From contig JAURLB010000003.1 of NCBI GenBank assembly GCA_030831445.1, positions 1 through 7,680 of the forward strand: 7,680 nucleotides of DNA, in the 5' to 3' direction. The translations under genes and the position numbers were made by a program. Under the pieces are notes generated by a model, which made no database searches, had not been told where the DNA came from, and worked only from the letters and a program-made list of their open reading frames with translations. This document shows, in pieces, positions 1-5,813 of the stretch (position 1 is its first letter; each line of letters starts with the position of its first letter). Origin of the DNA: Candidatus Nanopelagicales bacterium (GTDB taxonomy: Bacteria; Actinomycetota; Actinomycetes; S36-B12; UBA5976).

Positions 1-542
1 CCTTCAAGCGCGTAGTACTCACACTGAATAGGGACGAGCACTTCTTTTGCTGCAGCGAAGGCGTTAATTGTGAGCAAACCGAGACTTGGTGGGCAGTCAA
101 TGAACACGTAATCGAGCCTGCGGCCATTATGTTTCACGTGGTCATCAAGGTATACCTTGAGGGCGCGAGCCAGCACACCTTCTCGTGACATGAGGGGAAC
201 AAGCTCAGTTTCGGCACCGGCAAGATCAATTGTTGCTGGCACACACCAGAGGTTGGGGGTATGCGGAACTGACTGAACTACCTCTTCGATAGCCATTGCT
301 CCAACCAGCACCGCATAGATGTCTGGAACACCTTTGTGGTGAGGGATAGCCAAGGCAGTTGAAGCATTTCCCTGTGGATCGAGATCAATAACCAATACCT
401 GAAGCCCTGATTTCGCGAGAGCTGCTGCCAGGTTCACAGTCGAGGTTGTTTTGCCGACACCACCTTTTTGGTTAGCAACGGTAATAATTCTTGTTTCTTG
501 AGGGATTGGAAACTCTGTTCCACGTGAAACATCTTCAGTCAT
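1..542 (-). CDS. parA: ParA/Soj chromosome-partitioning ATPase, partial (N-terminal ~180 residues)
   Basis: Walker-type ATPase that works with ParB and parS to segregate newly replicated origins. The ATG is at 542-540, preceded by AGGAG at 551-547 with a 4-base spacer. The translation shows the deviant Walker A KGGVGKTT (residues 26-33), the A' motif DLDPQGNAST, the Walker B-like region FIDCPPSLGLLTINAF, and the ParA-typical QCEYYALEG just before the window edge. The C-terminal third, and probably parB, lie to the left of the window. The gene starts 11 bases after the rsmG stop and is likely the last visible member of the rpmH-to-parA operon. Residues 4-9 (DVSRGT) are encoded by a near-consensus parS site, so the N-terminus doubles as a ParB binding site. 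Family assignment is very secure. Confidence 0.96.
   Translation of the reverse strand, partial: MTEDVSRGTEFPIPQETRIITVANQKGGVGKTTSTVNLAAALAKSGLQVLVIDLDPQGNASTALAIPHHKGVPDIYAVLVGAMAIEEVVQSVPHTPNLWCVPATIDLAGAETELVPLMSREGVLARALKVYLDDHVKHNGRRLDYVFIDCPPSLGLLTINAFAAAKEVLVPIQCEYYALE
516..531. promoter_or_regulatory. parS: parS-like ParB binding site inside parA codons 4-9
   Basis: The sequence TGTTCCACGTGAAACA matches the widely conserved parS palindrome TGTTTCACGTGAAACA at 15 of 16 positions. It lies at the 5' end of parA, beside the origin, where ParB would load. One arm is perfect and the other has a single C-for-T change. Recognition is by consensus only. Confidence 0.85.
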
Positions 543-553
543 TGGACTCCTGT

Positions 554-1195
554 TCAGGAGCCTAGTCTGCCACTATCTAGTCGAATTTGAATAACGGTGG
601 TGGCAGGCTCTATCAGGCCTTCGCCCACTTGGAGAACTTCCCCTTTGAGCCCTCTTTTCGTGAGGAAACCTTGAGCTTCCGCTAATTCAGAAGTTGCCTG
701 CTCCCCTTTCAATGGAAGAAGTTGGCCTTGGGGAGACACTAATTTCCAAGTCAATTTGAGGAATTTATTGAGATTGGCAACCGCTCTACCAGTTCCCACA
801 TCCCAATGCCTATCTTTCACATCTTCAGCTCGAGCCCGAAGAATGTCCACGGTTGAACTTAAGTTGAGTACTTCAACCGCTTCTTCCAAGAATGAGACTC
901 TTCGAGCAAGTGGTTCAAGGAGCGTGACCTTTAGGTCTGGTCGCACGATTGCGAGCGGGATTCCAGGTAATCCAGCCCCCGATCCAACGTCCACAACACG
1001 TGCATTCTGAGGGATGAGAGACTCGATAACCACAGAATTAGCTATGTGTCTCGACCACATACGAGGGATTTCACGTGGTCCAAGTAGCCCTCGTTCAACT
1101 CCGGCTGTGCAAAGGAAATCATGAAATTTCTTTAGATTCTCTGCAGCCTCAGGCCAACGCTCGAAGAGCAGTGTTTCATGTGAAACATCGGACAT
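554..1195 (-). CDS. rsmG: 16S rRNA (guanine-N7) methyltransferase RsmG (GidB)
   Basis: S-adenosylmethionine-dependent methylase that modifies a guanine (G527 in E. coli numbering) in 16S rRNA. In other bacteria its loss gives low-level streptomycin resistance. The 213 residues fit the family length. Visible motifs are the conserved W-S-R-H-I-A-N-S segment (47-54), the SAM-binding loop DVGSGAGLPGIPLA (69-82), the acidic strand end LLEP (92-95), and GRAVA (136-140). The ATG at 1195-1193 follows the jag stop by 3 bases, and the TGA at 556-554 is 11 bases before parA, so it is translated within the operon. Residues 3-8 (DVSHET) are encoded by a parS-like site. No defects are visible. Confidence 0.96.
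   Translation of the reverse strand: MSDVSHETLLFERWPEAAENLKKFHDFLCTAGVERGLLGPREIPRMWSRHIANSVVIESLIPQNARVVDVGSGAGLPGIPLAIVRPDLKVTLLEPLARRVSFLEEAVEVLNLSSTVDILRARAEDVKDRHWDVGTGRAVANLNKFLKLTWKLVSPQGQLLPLKGEQATSELAEAQGFLTKRGLKGEVLQVGEGLIEPATTVIQIRLDSGRLGS
1172..1187. promoter_or_regulatory. parS: parS-like ParB binding site inside rsmG codons 3-8
   Basis: TGTTTCATGTGAAACA differs from the parS consensus TGTTTCACGTGAAACA only at one central position, and both arms are intact. It lies 656 bases from the site in parA and in the same relative position at a gene start. The central CpG change might weaken ParB binding, but 15 of 16 matches next to parA and oriC make it a credible site. Confidence 0.82.
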
Positions 1196-1198
1196 AAA

Positions 1199-1669
1199 TT
1201 ATTCAGCAGACACAACGATGAATCGGTTAGGTTCTTCACCCTGAGATTCAGACTTTCCACCAGCGAGTGAAATTGAGTCGTGCACAATCTTTCGTTCATA
1301 GGCATTCATGGCACGAAGTGAAACAGGCTCACCGGTGCTCTTCGCCTTCTCAACAGCCTTTTGACCCATATCGTGCAGTTGTTGACGTCGCTTATCGCGG
1401 TGACCAGCAACATCGAGGGTGAGTCGACTGCGATTTCCTGTGACCTGCGTCACAGCAAGACGTGAAAGATCTTGAAGTGCTGCAACAACTTCACCTCGTC
1501 GACCAACAAGTTGATCCAACTCGCCGTCAACAATCGCGACTATTGCTCTGTCACCCTCAACATCCATGACGATGTCGCCACTGATACCTGTGATGTTCAA
1601 AAATTCTTCCAAATAATCAGCAGCGATATCGCCTTCGCGTACTAATTCTTCCTGTGATGGGTTTTCCAT
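1199..1669 (-). CDS. jag: Jag/KhpB-type RNA-binding protein with KH and R3H domains
   Basis: Cytoplasmic single-strand nucleic-acid-binding protein of the SpoIIIJ-associated (Jag, KhpB, EloR) family, almost always encoded next to yidC. In Gram-positives it affects envelope growth and small-RNA biology. A KH-like domain spans about residues 30-88 with the GxxG loop GRRG (56-59). An R3H domain fills the C-terminus (about 95-156) with the signature MNAYERKIVH, including R126 and H130. The first 25 residues are acidic, and the long N-terminal Jag domain of Firmicutes is absent, as is usual for actinobacterial versions. The ATG at 1669-1667 is 3 bases after the yidC stop, and the ribosome site (GAAAGAAG) lies within the end of yidC. 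The TAA is 3 bases before rsmG. Confidence 0.94.
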   Translation of the reverse strand: MENPSQEELVREGDIAADYLEEFLNITGISGDIVMDVEGDRAIVAIVDGELDQLVGRRGEVVAALQDLSRLAVTQVTGNRSRLTLDVAGHRDKRRQQLHDMGQKAVEKAKSTGEPVSLRAMNAYERKIVHDSISLAGGKSESQGEEPNRFIVVSAE

Positions 1670-1672
1670 TGT

Positions 1673-2596
1673 TTACTTCTTTCGTTTTGAACGTGGCTTT
1701 CGTTTTGGTTGCACACGTTGTGTTTCAGATTCATTTGTTGTTTCGGTTTCACTCTCAGATGAAATCAAACCTTTTTTGATTTGCTTCTTTCGTTTGCGTT
1801 CTTCCCATGCAGCATATGCAGGTGATCCAGGTGATGGATTATTTCTAATCACATAGAACTGTTGACCCATTGACCAAATATTTGTTGTGAGCCAGTAGAC
1901 GAGAACACCAATTGGAAAACCAACACCACCAACTGCGAATAACAGAGGAAACACATACAGCAAAATCTTTTGCTGCTGAACAATTGGATTGTCCGCTGCA
2001 ATGTTTTTTACAATCAATTGTCGCTGGGTAATGAACATTGTGACAGTCATCAAAATCACCATAATGACTGCAAAAACCCTAGTAGAACCAGGGTTTGGTG
2101 TTTCGTCAGCATTTAAAAATGTTGCATACAATGGAACGTCAAATACTTTTGCATCGTGAGCTACAAGTAACAAGTCTTTGTATTGATCCCAAGTAAAAAC
2201 ACCTTCAGCGAATTTTTGAGCAATACCTTGAAGCACTGTGTAGAGAGCAAAGAAAATTGGAGCTTGAGCAAGGATTGGTAAACATGAAGAGAATGGATTA
2301 GTTCCAGTTTCGCTGTAGAGTTTCATTAACTCTTGGCTTTGTTTTTCCCTGTCACCTGCATACTTGACTTGAATCTCTTTGAGTTGCGGCTGAATCAACT
2401 GAAGATTTCGTTGTGCTTTGATTTGTTTGACAAAGAGTGGAATCAACAAAATTCGCATCACAATAACAAGAGCAACAATGGAGAGTGCCCAGGTATTACC
2501 AGCACCTGGTTTCATAATGAGTGAGAGCAATGCGTGCGCTTGAACAAGAATCCAAGAAACAGCCACTTCAAGTGGGTTTAAAATAAAATCAAGCAC
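1673..2596 (-). CDS. yidC: YidC/OxaA membrane protein insertase
   Basis: Inner-membrane insertase that places proteins in the membrane with or without SecYEG. At 307 residues it is the short Gram-positive form, without the large periplasmic P1 domain of proteobacteria. Hydrophobic segments are at roughly 11-28, 36-57, 104-124, 173-192 and 211-245. R48 lies within the membrane segment ALSIVALVIVMRILLIPL and corresponds to the conserved positive residue of the hydrophilic groove. A charged coiled-coil hairpin follows (about 58-95). The conserved NIWSMGQQFYVIR ends the core, and the tail is strongly basic (KRKPRSKRKK), which in this family is linked to ribosome contact. The start is GTG at 2596, preceded by GGAGAGA. 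It sits 12 bases after yidD and 3 before jag. Confidence 0.96.
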   Translation of the reverse strand: MLDFILNPLEVAVSWILVQAHALLSLIMKPGAGNTWALSIVALVIVMRILLIPLFVKQIKAQRNLQLIQPQLKEIQVKYAGDREKQSQELMKLYSETGTNPFSSCLPILAQAPIFFALYTVLQGIAQKFAEGVFTWDQYKDLLLVAHDAKVFDVPLYATFLNADETPNPGSTRVFAVIMVILMTVTMFITQRQLIVKNIAADNPIVQQQKILLYVFPLLFAVGGVGFPIGVLVYWLTTNIWSMGQQFYVIRNNPSPGSPAYAAWEERKRKKQIKKGLISSESETETTNESETQRVQPKRKPRSKRKK

Positions 2597-2608
2597 ACTC
2601 TCTCCGAA

Positions 2609-2917
2609 TCATTGTGTTCGCTCCCGACCATCAGGATATATTGCAGGTTTCCAGTGGCCACGATCTGGTACTGGATCAAGGCCACCTTTGGTGAAAGGTG
2701 TGCAGCGACCCAATCGATACACCGTTAAGACTAGACCTTTGAAGGGTCCATGTGTTTGCAGTGATCCAACGGCATATTTTGAACAACTTGGATGGTAACG
2801 GCAAACGTCACCTAAAAGCGGCGATAGTGTCTTTTGGTAAAGCCTGATGGGCAGGATCAAAAGATAGGCGAGGGCCTTACCTAGTGTGTTCACCCAAAGC
2901 AGGTCATAGAGTTTCAT
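2609..2917 (-). CDS. yidD: YidD membrane protein insertion efficiency factor
   Basis: Small membrane-associated protein thought to help YidC-dependent insertion, normally encoded between rnpA and yidC as here. The family signature CRYHPSCSKYA (residues 39-49) and RLGRCTPFTKGGLDPVP (68-84) are both present. The preceding segment (about 11-30) is an amphipathic or membrane-contacting stretch. I choose the ATG at 2917-2915, giving 102 residues and a TGATG junction that shares one base with the rnpA stop, a common translational coupling arrangement. A TTG one codon upstream (2920) is the alternative and would add one residue. The TGA stop is 12 bases before yidC. Confidence 0.95.
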   Translation of the reverse strand: MKLYDLLWVNTLGKALAYLLILPIRLYQKTLSPLLGDVCRYHPSCSKYAVGSLQTHGPFKGLVLTVYRLGRCTPFTKGGLDPVPDRGHWKPAIYPDGRERTQ

Positions 2918-3228
2918 CAACCAACTGCCTTACGCACAGCTTCTTCCCATTCATCAGTTGATGTGTCTTTTGAATGGGCAAGAACTACCACATCAAAACC
3001 TTCAGCATGAGTGGAAAAAAAATTCTTTAATGCGGAACGGATCTTTCTGGCAGTAGTGTGACGAATGACTGAATTCCCTATTTTTTTAGGGGTTATCGCA
3101 CATCCTCTGCTTGTTGAATCAGTGTTCAGAACAAAAATTACACCGAGTTTGCTGGGTACACGTTTGCCTTTTCGCATAGCAAACTGAATATCTTTTGAGA
3201 GATGAAGACGCTGCGATCTGGGCAGCAT
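2917..3228 (-). CDS. rnpA: Ribonuclease P protein component
   Basis: Basic protein subunit of RNase P that binds the catalytic RNA and helps mature tRNA 5' ends. The start MLPRSQRLHLSKDIQFAMRKGKR fits the family N-terminus, and KKIGNSVIRHTTARKIR (48-64) corresponds to the RNA-binding RNR helix. Compared with the RHRVARRLR form I remember from other actinobacteria, this helix reads RHTTARKIR and has lost one arginine to threonine, so it is somewhat degenerate. At 103 residues it is slightly shorter than usual (about 110-125). The ATG is 3 bases after the rpmH stop, and it overlaps yidD by one base. Position between rpmH and yidD makes the call secure. Confidence 0.95.
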   Translation of the reverse strand: MLPRSQRLHLSKDIQFAMRKGKRVPSKLGVIFVLNTDSTSRGCAITPKKIGNSVIRHTTARKIRSALKNFFSTHAEGFDVVVLAHSKDTSTDEWEEAVRKAVG

Positions 3229-3231
3229 GAC

Positions 3232-3369
3232 TTAGACAGCTAGACGAGCGCGACCTTTGCGGCGGCGTGCGGAAAGCACAGCGCGACCAGCGCGGGTACG
3301 CATACGTAGGCGAAATCCGTGGGTCTTAGCACGGCGCCGATTGTTTGGCTGAAAGGTGCGTTTGGACAC
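3232..3369 (-). CDS. rpmH: 50S ribosomal protein L34
   Basis: A 45-residue, extremely basic ribosomal protein. The translation begins with [19 protein letters not shown] after a GTG start at 3369-3367, followed by [16 protein letters not shown], which is the textbook L34 sequence. A strong ribosome site GAGGAGG lies at 3383-3377, 7 bases before the start codon. It is the first gene of the leftward operon (rnpA follows after 3 bases) and is divergent from dnaA across a 185-base control region. Confidence 0.97.
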   Translation of the reverse strand: MSKRTFQPNNRRRAKTHGFRLRMRTRAGRAVLSARRRKGRARLAV

Positions 3370-3396
3370 GTGAATTCCTCCTCGTTGAGCGGGCGA

Positions 3397-3426
3397 ACCG
3401 TACGGTATTTAGGGGGTTTTGGTCAA
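3397..3426 (-). promoter_or_regulatory. Candidate promoter for the rpmH operon
   Basis: On the minus strand a TTGACC hexamer (3426-3421) is followed after 18 bases by TACGGT (3402-3397), which fits the loose actinobacterial TANNNT -10 pattern. It lies about 28 bases upstream of the rpmH start codon. A DnaA box (3436-3444) is 9 bases further upstream. The -10 is weak and overlaps a palindrome (ACCGTACGGT), so this is tentative. Confidence 0.35.
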
Positions 3427-3435
3427 ACTGAGGCC

Positions 3436-3444
3436 TGTGGACAA
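3436..3444 (-). promoter_or_regulatory. DnaA box upstream of dnaA (perfect TTGTCCACA)
   Basis: TGTGGACAA on the plus strand is the exact complement of TTGTCCACA, the high-affinity box of many actinobacteria. It lies 3 bases upstream of the candidate dnaA -35 element and also near the rpmH -35, so DnaA binding could control both directions. Weaker boxes follow at 3488-3496 (CCGTCCACA), 3500-3508 (TGTGGAAAC) and 3512-3520 (TGTGGATGG). Confidence 0.8.
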
Positions 3445-3447
3445 CTC

Positions 3448-3476
3448 TTGCATTTCCAGCCGAGAGGGTCTACATT
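3448..3476 (+). promoter_or_regulatory. Candidate dnaA promoter
   Basis: TTGCAT (3448-3453) and TACATT (3471-3476) are separated by 17 bases, an ideal spacing. Transcription would begin near 3483, leaving a leader of about 70 bases that contains degenerate DnaA boxes. Each hexamer has only three or four consensus matches, so confidence is moderate. Confidence 0.42.
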
Positions 3477-3554
3477 GCGCCACCTTGCCGTCCACAACCT
3501 GTGGAAACCACTGTGGATGGTGTGACTAAAGTGAACTGGACCTGAGGAGGATCT

Positions 3555-4955
3555 GTGGAAGAAACCACTCAGGCCACCACCGTAGCCGACGACGAGTTGA
3601 GCGGGGTTTGGGCTCAAGTCCTCGATCAGACCCTCACCACTGAGAGTGTGGAGGGCTCCCAAAGGGCCTTCATCAATATGAGCCGTCCGGTTGCCCTTAT
3701 CGACGACACCCTGCTTCTGGCTGTGGCCAACGATATGACCCGCTGGGTTATCGAATCCCGGTATCAAGCCAGTATTTGTGCCGCTTTAAGCACAGCTTTC
3801 AGCCGCCAGATTGGTTTGGCCTTCAGGATTGACCCCCAAATCGGACCCTCTGACCCCATCGAGACCGACATTATGGCCGACTCGGTCACCCAAACCCCAA
3901 CACCTTCAATTGAGTTACAAAATGATGAGAGCCGGCTGAATCCCAAATACACCTTTGAAAACTATGTGAAGGGCGTTAAAGCTCTAGCGGCGAGTGCTGC
4001 GGAAGCAGTCGCTGAAAATCCTGGCACGTCCTATAACCCACTTTTTATCTGGGGAGCAAGTGGGCTTGGAAAAACCCACCTGTTGCACGCGATAGGTAAC
4101 TACACCCGAAGTTTGTATCGGGGAAGTCGTGTTCGATATGTTTCAAGTGAAGAGTTCACGAACGAATTCATTAATGCAATCCGTGATGACAAAGCTGCAG
4201 AGTTTCAACGGAAGTATCGTCAGGTTGATGTTCTACTCGTCGATGACATCCAATTTCTGAGTGGTAAGGTTCAAACTCAGGAAGAATTTTTTCACACCTT
4301 CAATACGTTGTATAACGCAAACAAGCAGATCGTGATTGCATCCGATTTGCCACCGAAAGATCTACCTGCATTTGAAGCGCGTATGCGCTCTCGATTCAAT
4401 CATGGTTTCATGATTGATATCACACCACCAGATTTAGAAACTCGTATCGCTATCCTTCGAAAGAAAACATTACAAGAACGTCTCAGTATGCCAGTTGAAG
4501 TTCTTGAATACATTGCATCGAAAGTTTCTACGAACATCCGAGAACTTGAAGGTGCATTGATTCGAGTCACAGCATTTGCAAATCTCAATGGACAAACTCC
4601 AGACCTTGCTATGGCAGAACTCATCCTTCGTGATCTTGTAGATGAAGAAGTCACACCTGAGGTGAGTGTTTCTGTCATTATGGAAGTTATCGGTAATTTC
4701 TATGGTTTCACTATCGAAGAACTCACAGGAACTTCTCGTAACCAGCAACTAGTAACTGCTCGCCAGATGGCTATGGCGCTCTGTAACGAGTTGACGTCAC
4801 TGTCGCTTCCAAAAATTGGTAAGGCGTTTGGAAATCGTGATCACACAACTGTGATGCATGCAAGAGACAAGATAAAGAACTTAATCTCCAATGAGAAGAA
4901 GTACTTCAACGAATACACAGAATTACGCCAAAGAGTATTGAGTCACTCTCGTTAA
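3555..4955 (+). CDS. dnaA: Chromosomal replication initiator protein DnaA
   Basis: AAA+ ATPase that binds DnaA boxes, melts oriC and loads the replicative helicase. It starts at GTG 3555 after GAGGAGG (3544-3550). Domain I covers about residues 12-95. A short, poorly conserved domain II (about 96-127) is followed by the AAA+ core, with Walker A GASGLGKT (167-174), Walker B VDVLLVDD (224-231), the arginine-rich RMRSRF (276-281) and the sensor II region NIRELEGAL (327-335). Domain IV ends with the DnaA signature GKAFGNRDHTTVMHARDKI (422-440). In the basic loop TSRNQQLVTARQ, arginines R395 and R403 appear to match the E. coli base-contacting R399 and R407, while a third basic position is Q397. 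At 466 residues it is within the normal range. The first 300 or so bases are clearly GC-richer than the rest. The stop is 10 bases from the end of the converging HHH reading frame. Confidence 0.98.
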   Translation: MEETTQATTVADDELSGVWAQVLDQTLTTESVEGSQRAFINMSRPVALIDDTLLLAVANDMTRWVIESRYQASICAALSTAFSRQIGLAFRIDPQIGPSDPIETDIMADSVTQTPTPSIELQNDESRLNPKYTFENYVKGVKALAASAAEAVAENPGTSYNPLFIWGASGLGKTHLLHAIGNYTRSLYRGSRVRYVSSEEFTNEFINAIRDDKAAEFQRKYRQVDVLLVDDIQFLSGKVQTQEEFFHTFNTLYNANKQIVIASDLPPKDLPAFEARMRSRFNHGFMIDITPPDLETRIAILRKKTLQERLSMPVEVLEYIASKVSTNIRELEGALIRVTAFANLNGQTPDLAMAELILRDLVDEEVTPEVSVSVIMEVIGNFYGFTIEELTGTSRNQQLVTARQMAMALCNELTSLSLPKIGKAFGNRDHTTVMHARDKIKNLISNEKKYFNEYTELRQRVLSHSR

Positions 4956-4965
4956 AAGATGTGTT

Positions 4966-5142
4966 TTATTTTGAGAAACCTAGATTCTGTTTTTTTAAAG
5001 CCTTCTTTAGGATGATTAATGTGTTTGGTCCAATACCATGCATTTGAAGTAAATCAGTCTCAGAGTATTTAGTTAGATTTTTGAGCGTGAAGATTTTGTT
5101 TTCAACAAGTGCCCTTCGGGCAGGTGCAGCAAGATGTAAATC
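4966..5142 (-). pseudogene. In-frame helix-hairpin-helix extension of the DUF1801 gene, behind a UGA
   Basis: Directly after the TGA of the DUF1801 gene (5145-5143), and in the same frame, an open stretch of 58 codons runs to a TAA at 4968-4966. It encodes DLHLAAPARRAL, then a helix with T-L-K-N-L, the hairpin LLQMHGIGPN, and a final helix LKKALKKQ before NLGFSK. This is the pattern of small helix-hairpin-helix proteins (PA-x-RAL ... TL-x-x-L ... LHG-x-GP-x-A ... L-x-x-AL ... G-x-x-F). Between the TGA and the hairpin there is no ATG, GTG or TTG in frame, so the segment has no visible start of its own. Either the UGA is read through, or the gene is a fusion broken by one nonsense change, or there is a base error. 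The coding quality after the stop is intact. Confidence 0.6.
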
Positions 5143-5580
5143 TCACCAGAGGGAATCTTTTGTGTTGTGTTTTTTTACGTCAACGGCTTCTTGTTTCCCT
5201 TTACACTGAGTGAGTCGGGCACGAATTAGTTTTTTAAGAAGTGCTTTTGGTAAAGGTTTATCTAGTGGGATATGAAGTGCACTTAAAGTTGTGAAATATT
5301 TAGAAAGCTCAGATCGAAAATTTGGTAACACACTTCCACTAAATGGGTAGTACCCAACGTATGTTTTATTCGCTAATAATCCGGCAACGATGTTTCCGTC
5401 TACCTTGAATGCCGGCATTCCATAGCTCACTACTTCTTCGGCATCTGGAACTATCTCAAGGATTCGAGCCCTCATCGTAAGCATTGTTGGTTGGTGGGTG
5501 AGAGGGGCTTTCGAATAGTGCGCTCGCACCGCTTTGGGGAGGGAATTCACGTGTGAATGGTATCTATTTCGCCTCTCCAC
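5143..5580 (-). CDS. DUF1801 (YdhG-like) domain protein
   Basis: A 145-residue protein of the DUF1801 fold, whose molecular role is not established (some relatives are called iron chaperones). The core is PDAEEVVSYGMPAFKVDG (45-62), followed by YVGYYPFSGSV and the closing IPLDKPLPKALLKKLIRARL (104-123), all typical of the family. The first possible start is GTG at 5580, with a stop codon (TAA at 5592-5590) just upstream in frame. There is no good ribosome site, but a TAATAC -10 six bases before the GTG suggests a leaderless transcript. GTG at 5550 is another possible start. The linker KHNTKDSLW ends at TGA and continues in frame into an HHH segment, so the true product may be about 204 residues. 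It lies leftward between dnaA and oriC, an unusual place for such a gene. Confidence 0.85.
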   Translation of the reverse strand: MERRNRYHSHVNSLPKAVRAHYSKAPLTHQPTMLTMRARILEIVPDAEEVVSYGMPAFKVDGNIVAGLLANKTYVGYYPFSGSVLPNFRSELSKYFTTLSALHIPLDKPLPKALLKKLIRARLTQCKGKQEAVDVKKHNTKDSLW

Positions 5581-5586
5581 ACCTGT

Positions 5587-5592
5587 GTATTA
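5587..5592 (-). promoter_or_regulatory. Possible leaderless promoter -10 of the DUF1801 gene
   Basis: TAATAC on the minus strand (5592-5587) ends six bases before the GTG start codon at 5580, so transcription would begin at or next to the start codon. Leaderless transcripts are common in actinobacteria. No strong -35 is visible (CTGTGA is at the right distance). A consensus DnaA box at 5595-5603 fills the spacer. Inference from spacing only. Confidence 0.35.
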
Positions 5593-5594
5593 CC

Positions 5595-5603
5595 TGTGGA
5601 TAA
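5595..5603 (-). promoter_or_regulatory. DnaA box (perfect TTATCCACA)
   Basis: TGTGGATAA on the plus strand is the exact complement of the classic box TTATCCACA. It is the left-most strong box of oriC and sits just upstream of the DUF1801 start, inside its possible promoter. Confidence 0.85.
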
Positions 5604-5717
5604 CTTGCGTCACAGTTGTCACATAATTCTCACCAGCCACGAGGTTGTGGATGGATGAGGAGGTGCTTGTGGAAGTCGAATGTGGGAGGGCCAAGTCCTC
5701 CACATTCCATCCAGAAG

Positions 5718-5726
5718 TTGTCCACA
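5718..5726 (+). promoter_or_regulatory. DnaA box (perfect TTGTCCACA)
   Basis: Exact match to the actinobacterial form of the DnaA box. It is central in oriC, in the same orientation as the three boxes to its right. Confidence 0.85.
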
Positions 5727-5738
5727 GTTTTGTACTTG

Positions 5739-5747
5739 ATATCCACA
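5739..5747 (+). promoter_or_regulatory. DnaA box, one mismatch (ATATCCACA)
   Basis: Differs from TTATCCACA only in the first base. It lies 12 bases after the perfect box and points the same way. Confidence 0.7.
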
Positions 5748-5791
5748 GGCTATTTTTAGGATTTACGCACGGAAATTCGGGCAAATAACAC

Positions 5792-5809
5792 TTTTCCACA
5801 CTGTCCACA
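5792..5809 (+). promoter_or_regulatory. Two abutting DnaA boxes next to the unwinding region
   Basis: TTTTCCACA (5792-5800) and CTGTCCACA (5801-5809) follow each other with no gap and share orientation. Each has one mismatch to the consensus. Paired boxes directly beside the melting region are the loading platform of the DnaA filament in well-studied origins such as that of Bacillus subtilis. Confidence 0.75.
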
Positions 5810-5813
5810 GTGC

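Noticed and set aside
130..145. Possible third parS (TGTTTCACGTGGTCAT) within parA
   Set aside because: The left half and centre match but the right arm has five mismatches (11 of 16), so it is at best a half site.
756..1010. 84-codon plus-strand open frame opposite rsmG
   Set aside because: Antisense to the SAM-binding core of RsmG, with no ribosome site and shadow-like composition.
3423..3767. 114-codon minus-strand open frame over the dnaA promoter and 5' end
   Set aside because: Antisense to the secure dnaA start and to the rpmH-dnaA control region, with low-complexity composition and no recognisable motif.
4400..4748. Two overlapping 92-codon minus-strand open frames opposite dnaA
   Set aside because: Both are shadows of the conserved domain III-IV coding sequence of dnaA and show no family features.
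4956..4990. Intrinsic terminator between the converging dnaA and DUF1801/HHH frames
   Set aside because: T-rich runs are present but there is no GC-rich hairpin in front of them.
5143..5145. Genome-wide reassignment of UGA as a sense codon
   Set aside because: rsmG, yidD and rnpA all end at UGA at family-typical lengths, and rnpA's UGA overlaps the yidD start, so UGA acts as a normal stop here.
5543..5560. CACGTG with flanking partial symmetry (ATTCACGTGTGAAT) in the DUF1801 gene as a parS
   Set aside because: Only about 9 of 16 positions match the parS consensus.
5590..5808. 72-codon minus-strand open frame within oriC
   Set aside because: It runs straight through the DnaA boxes, its residues merely translate the repeated TGTGGA/TCCACA motifs, it resembles no family, and it has no ribosome site.
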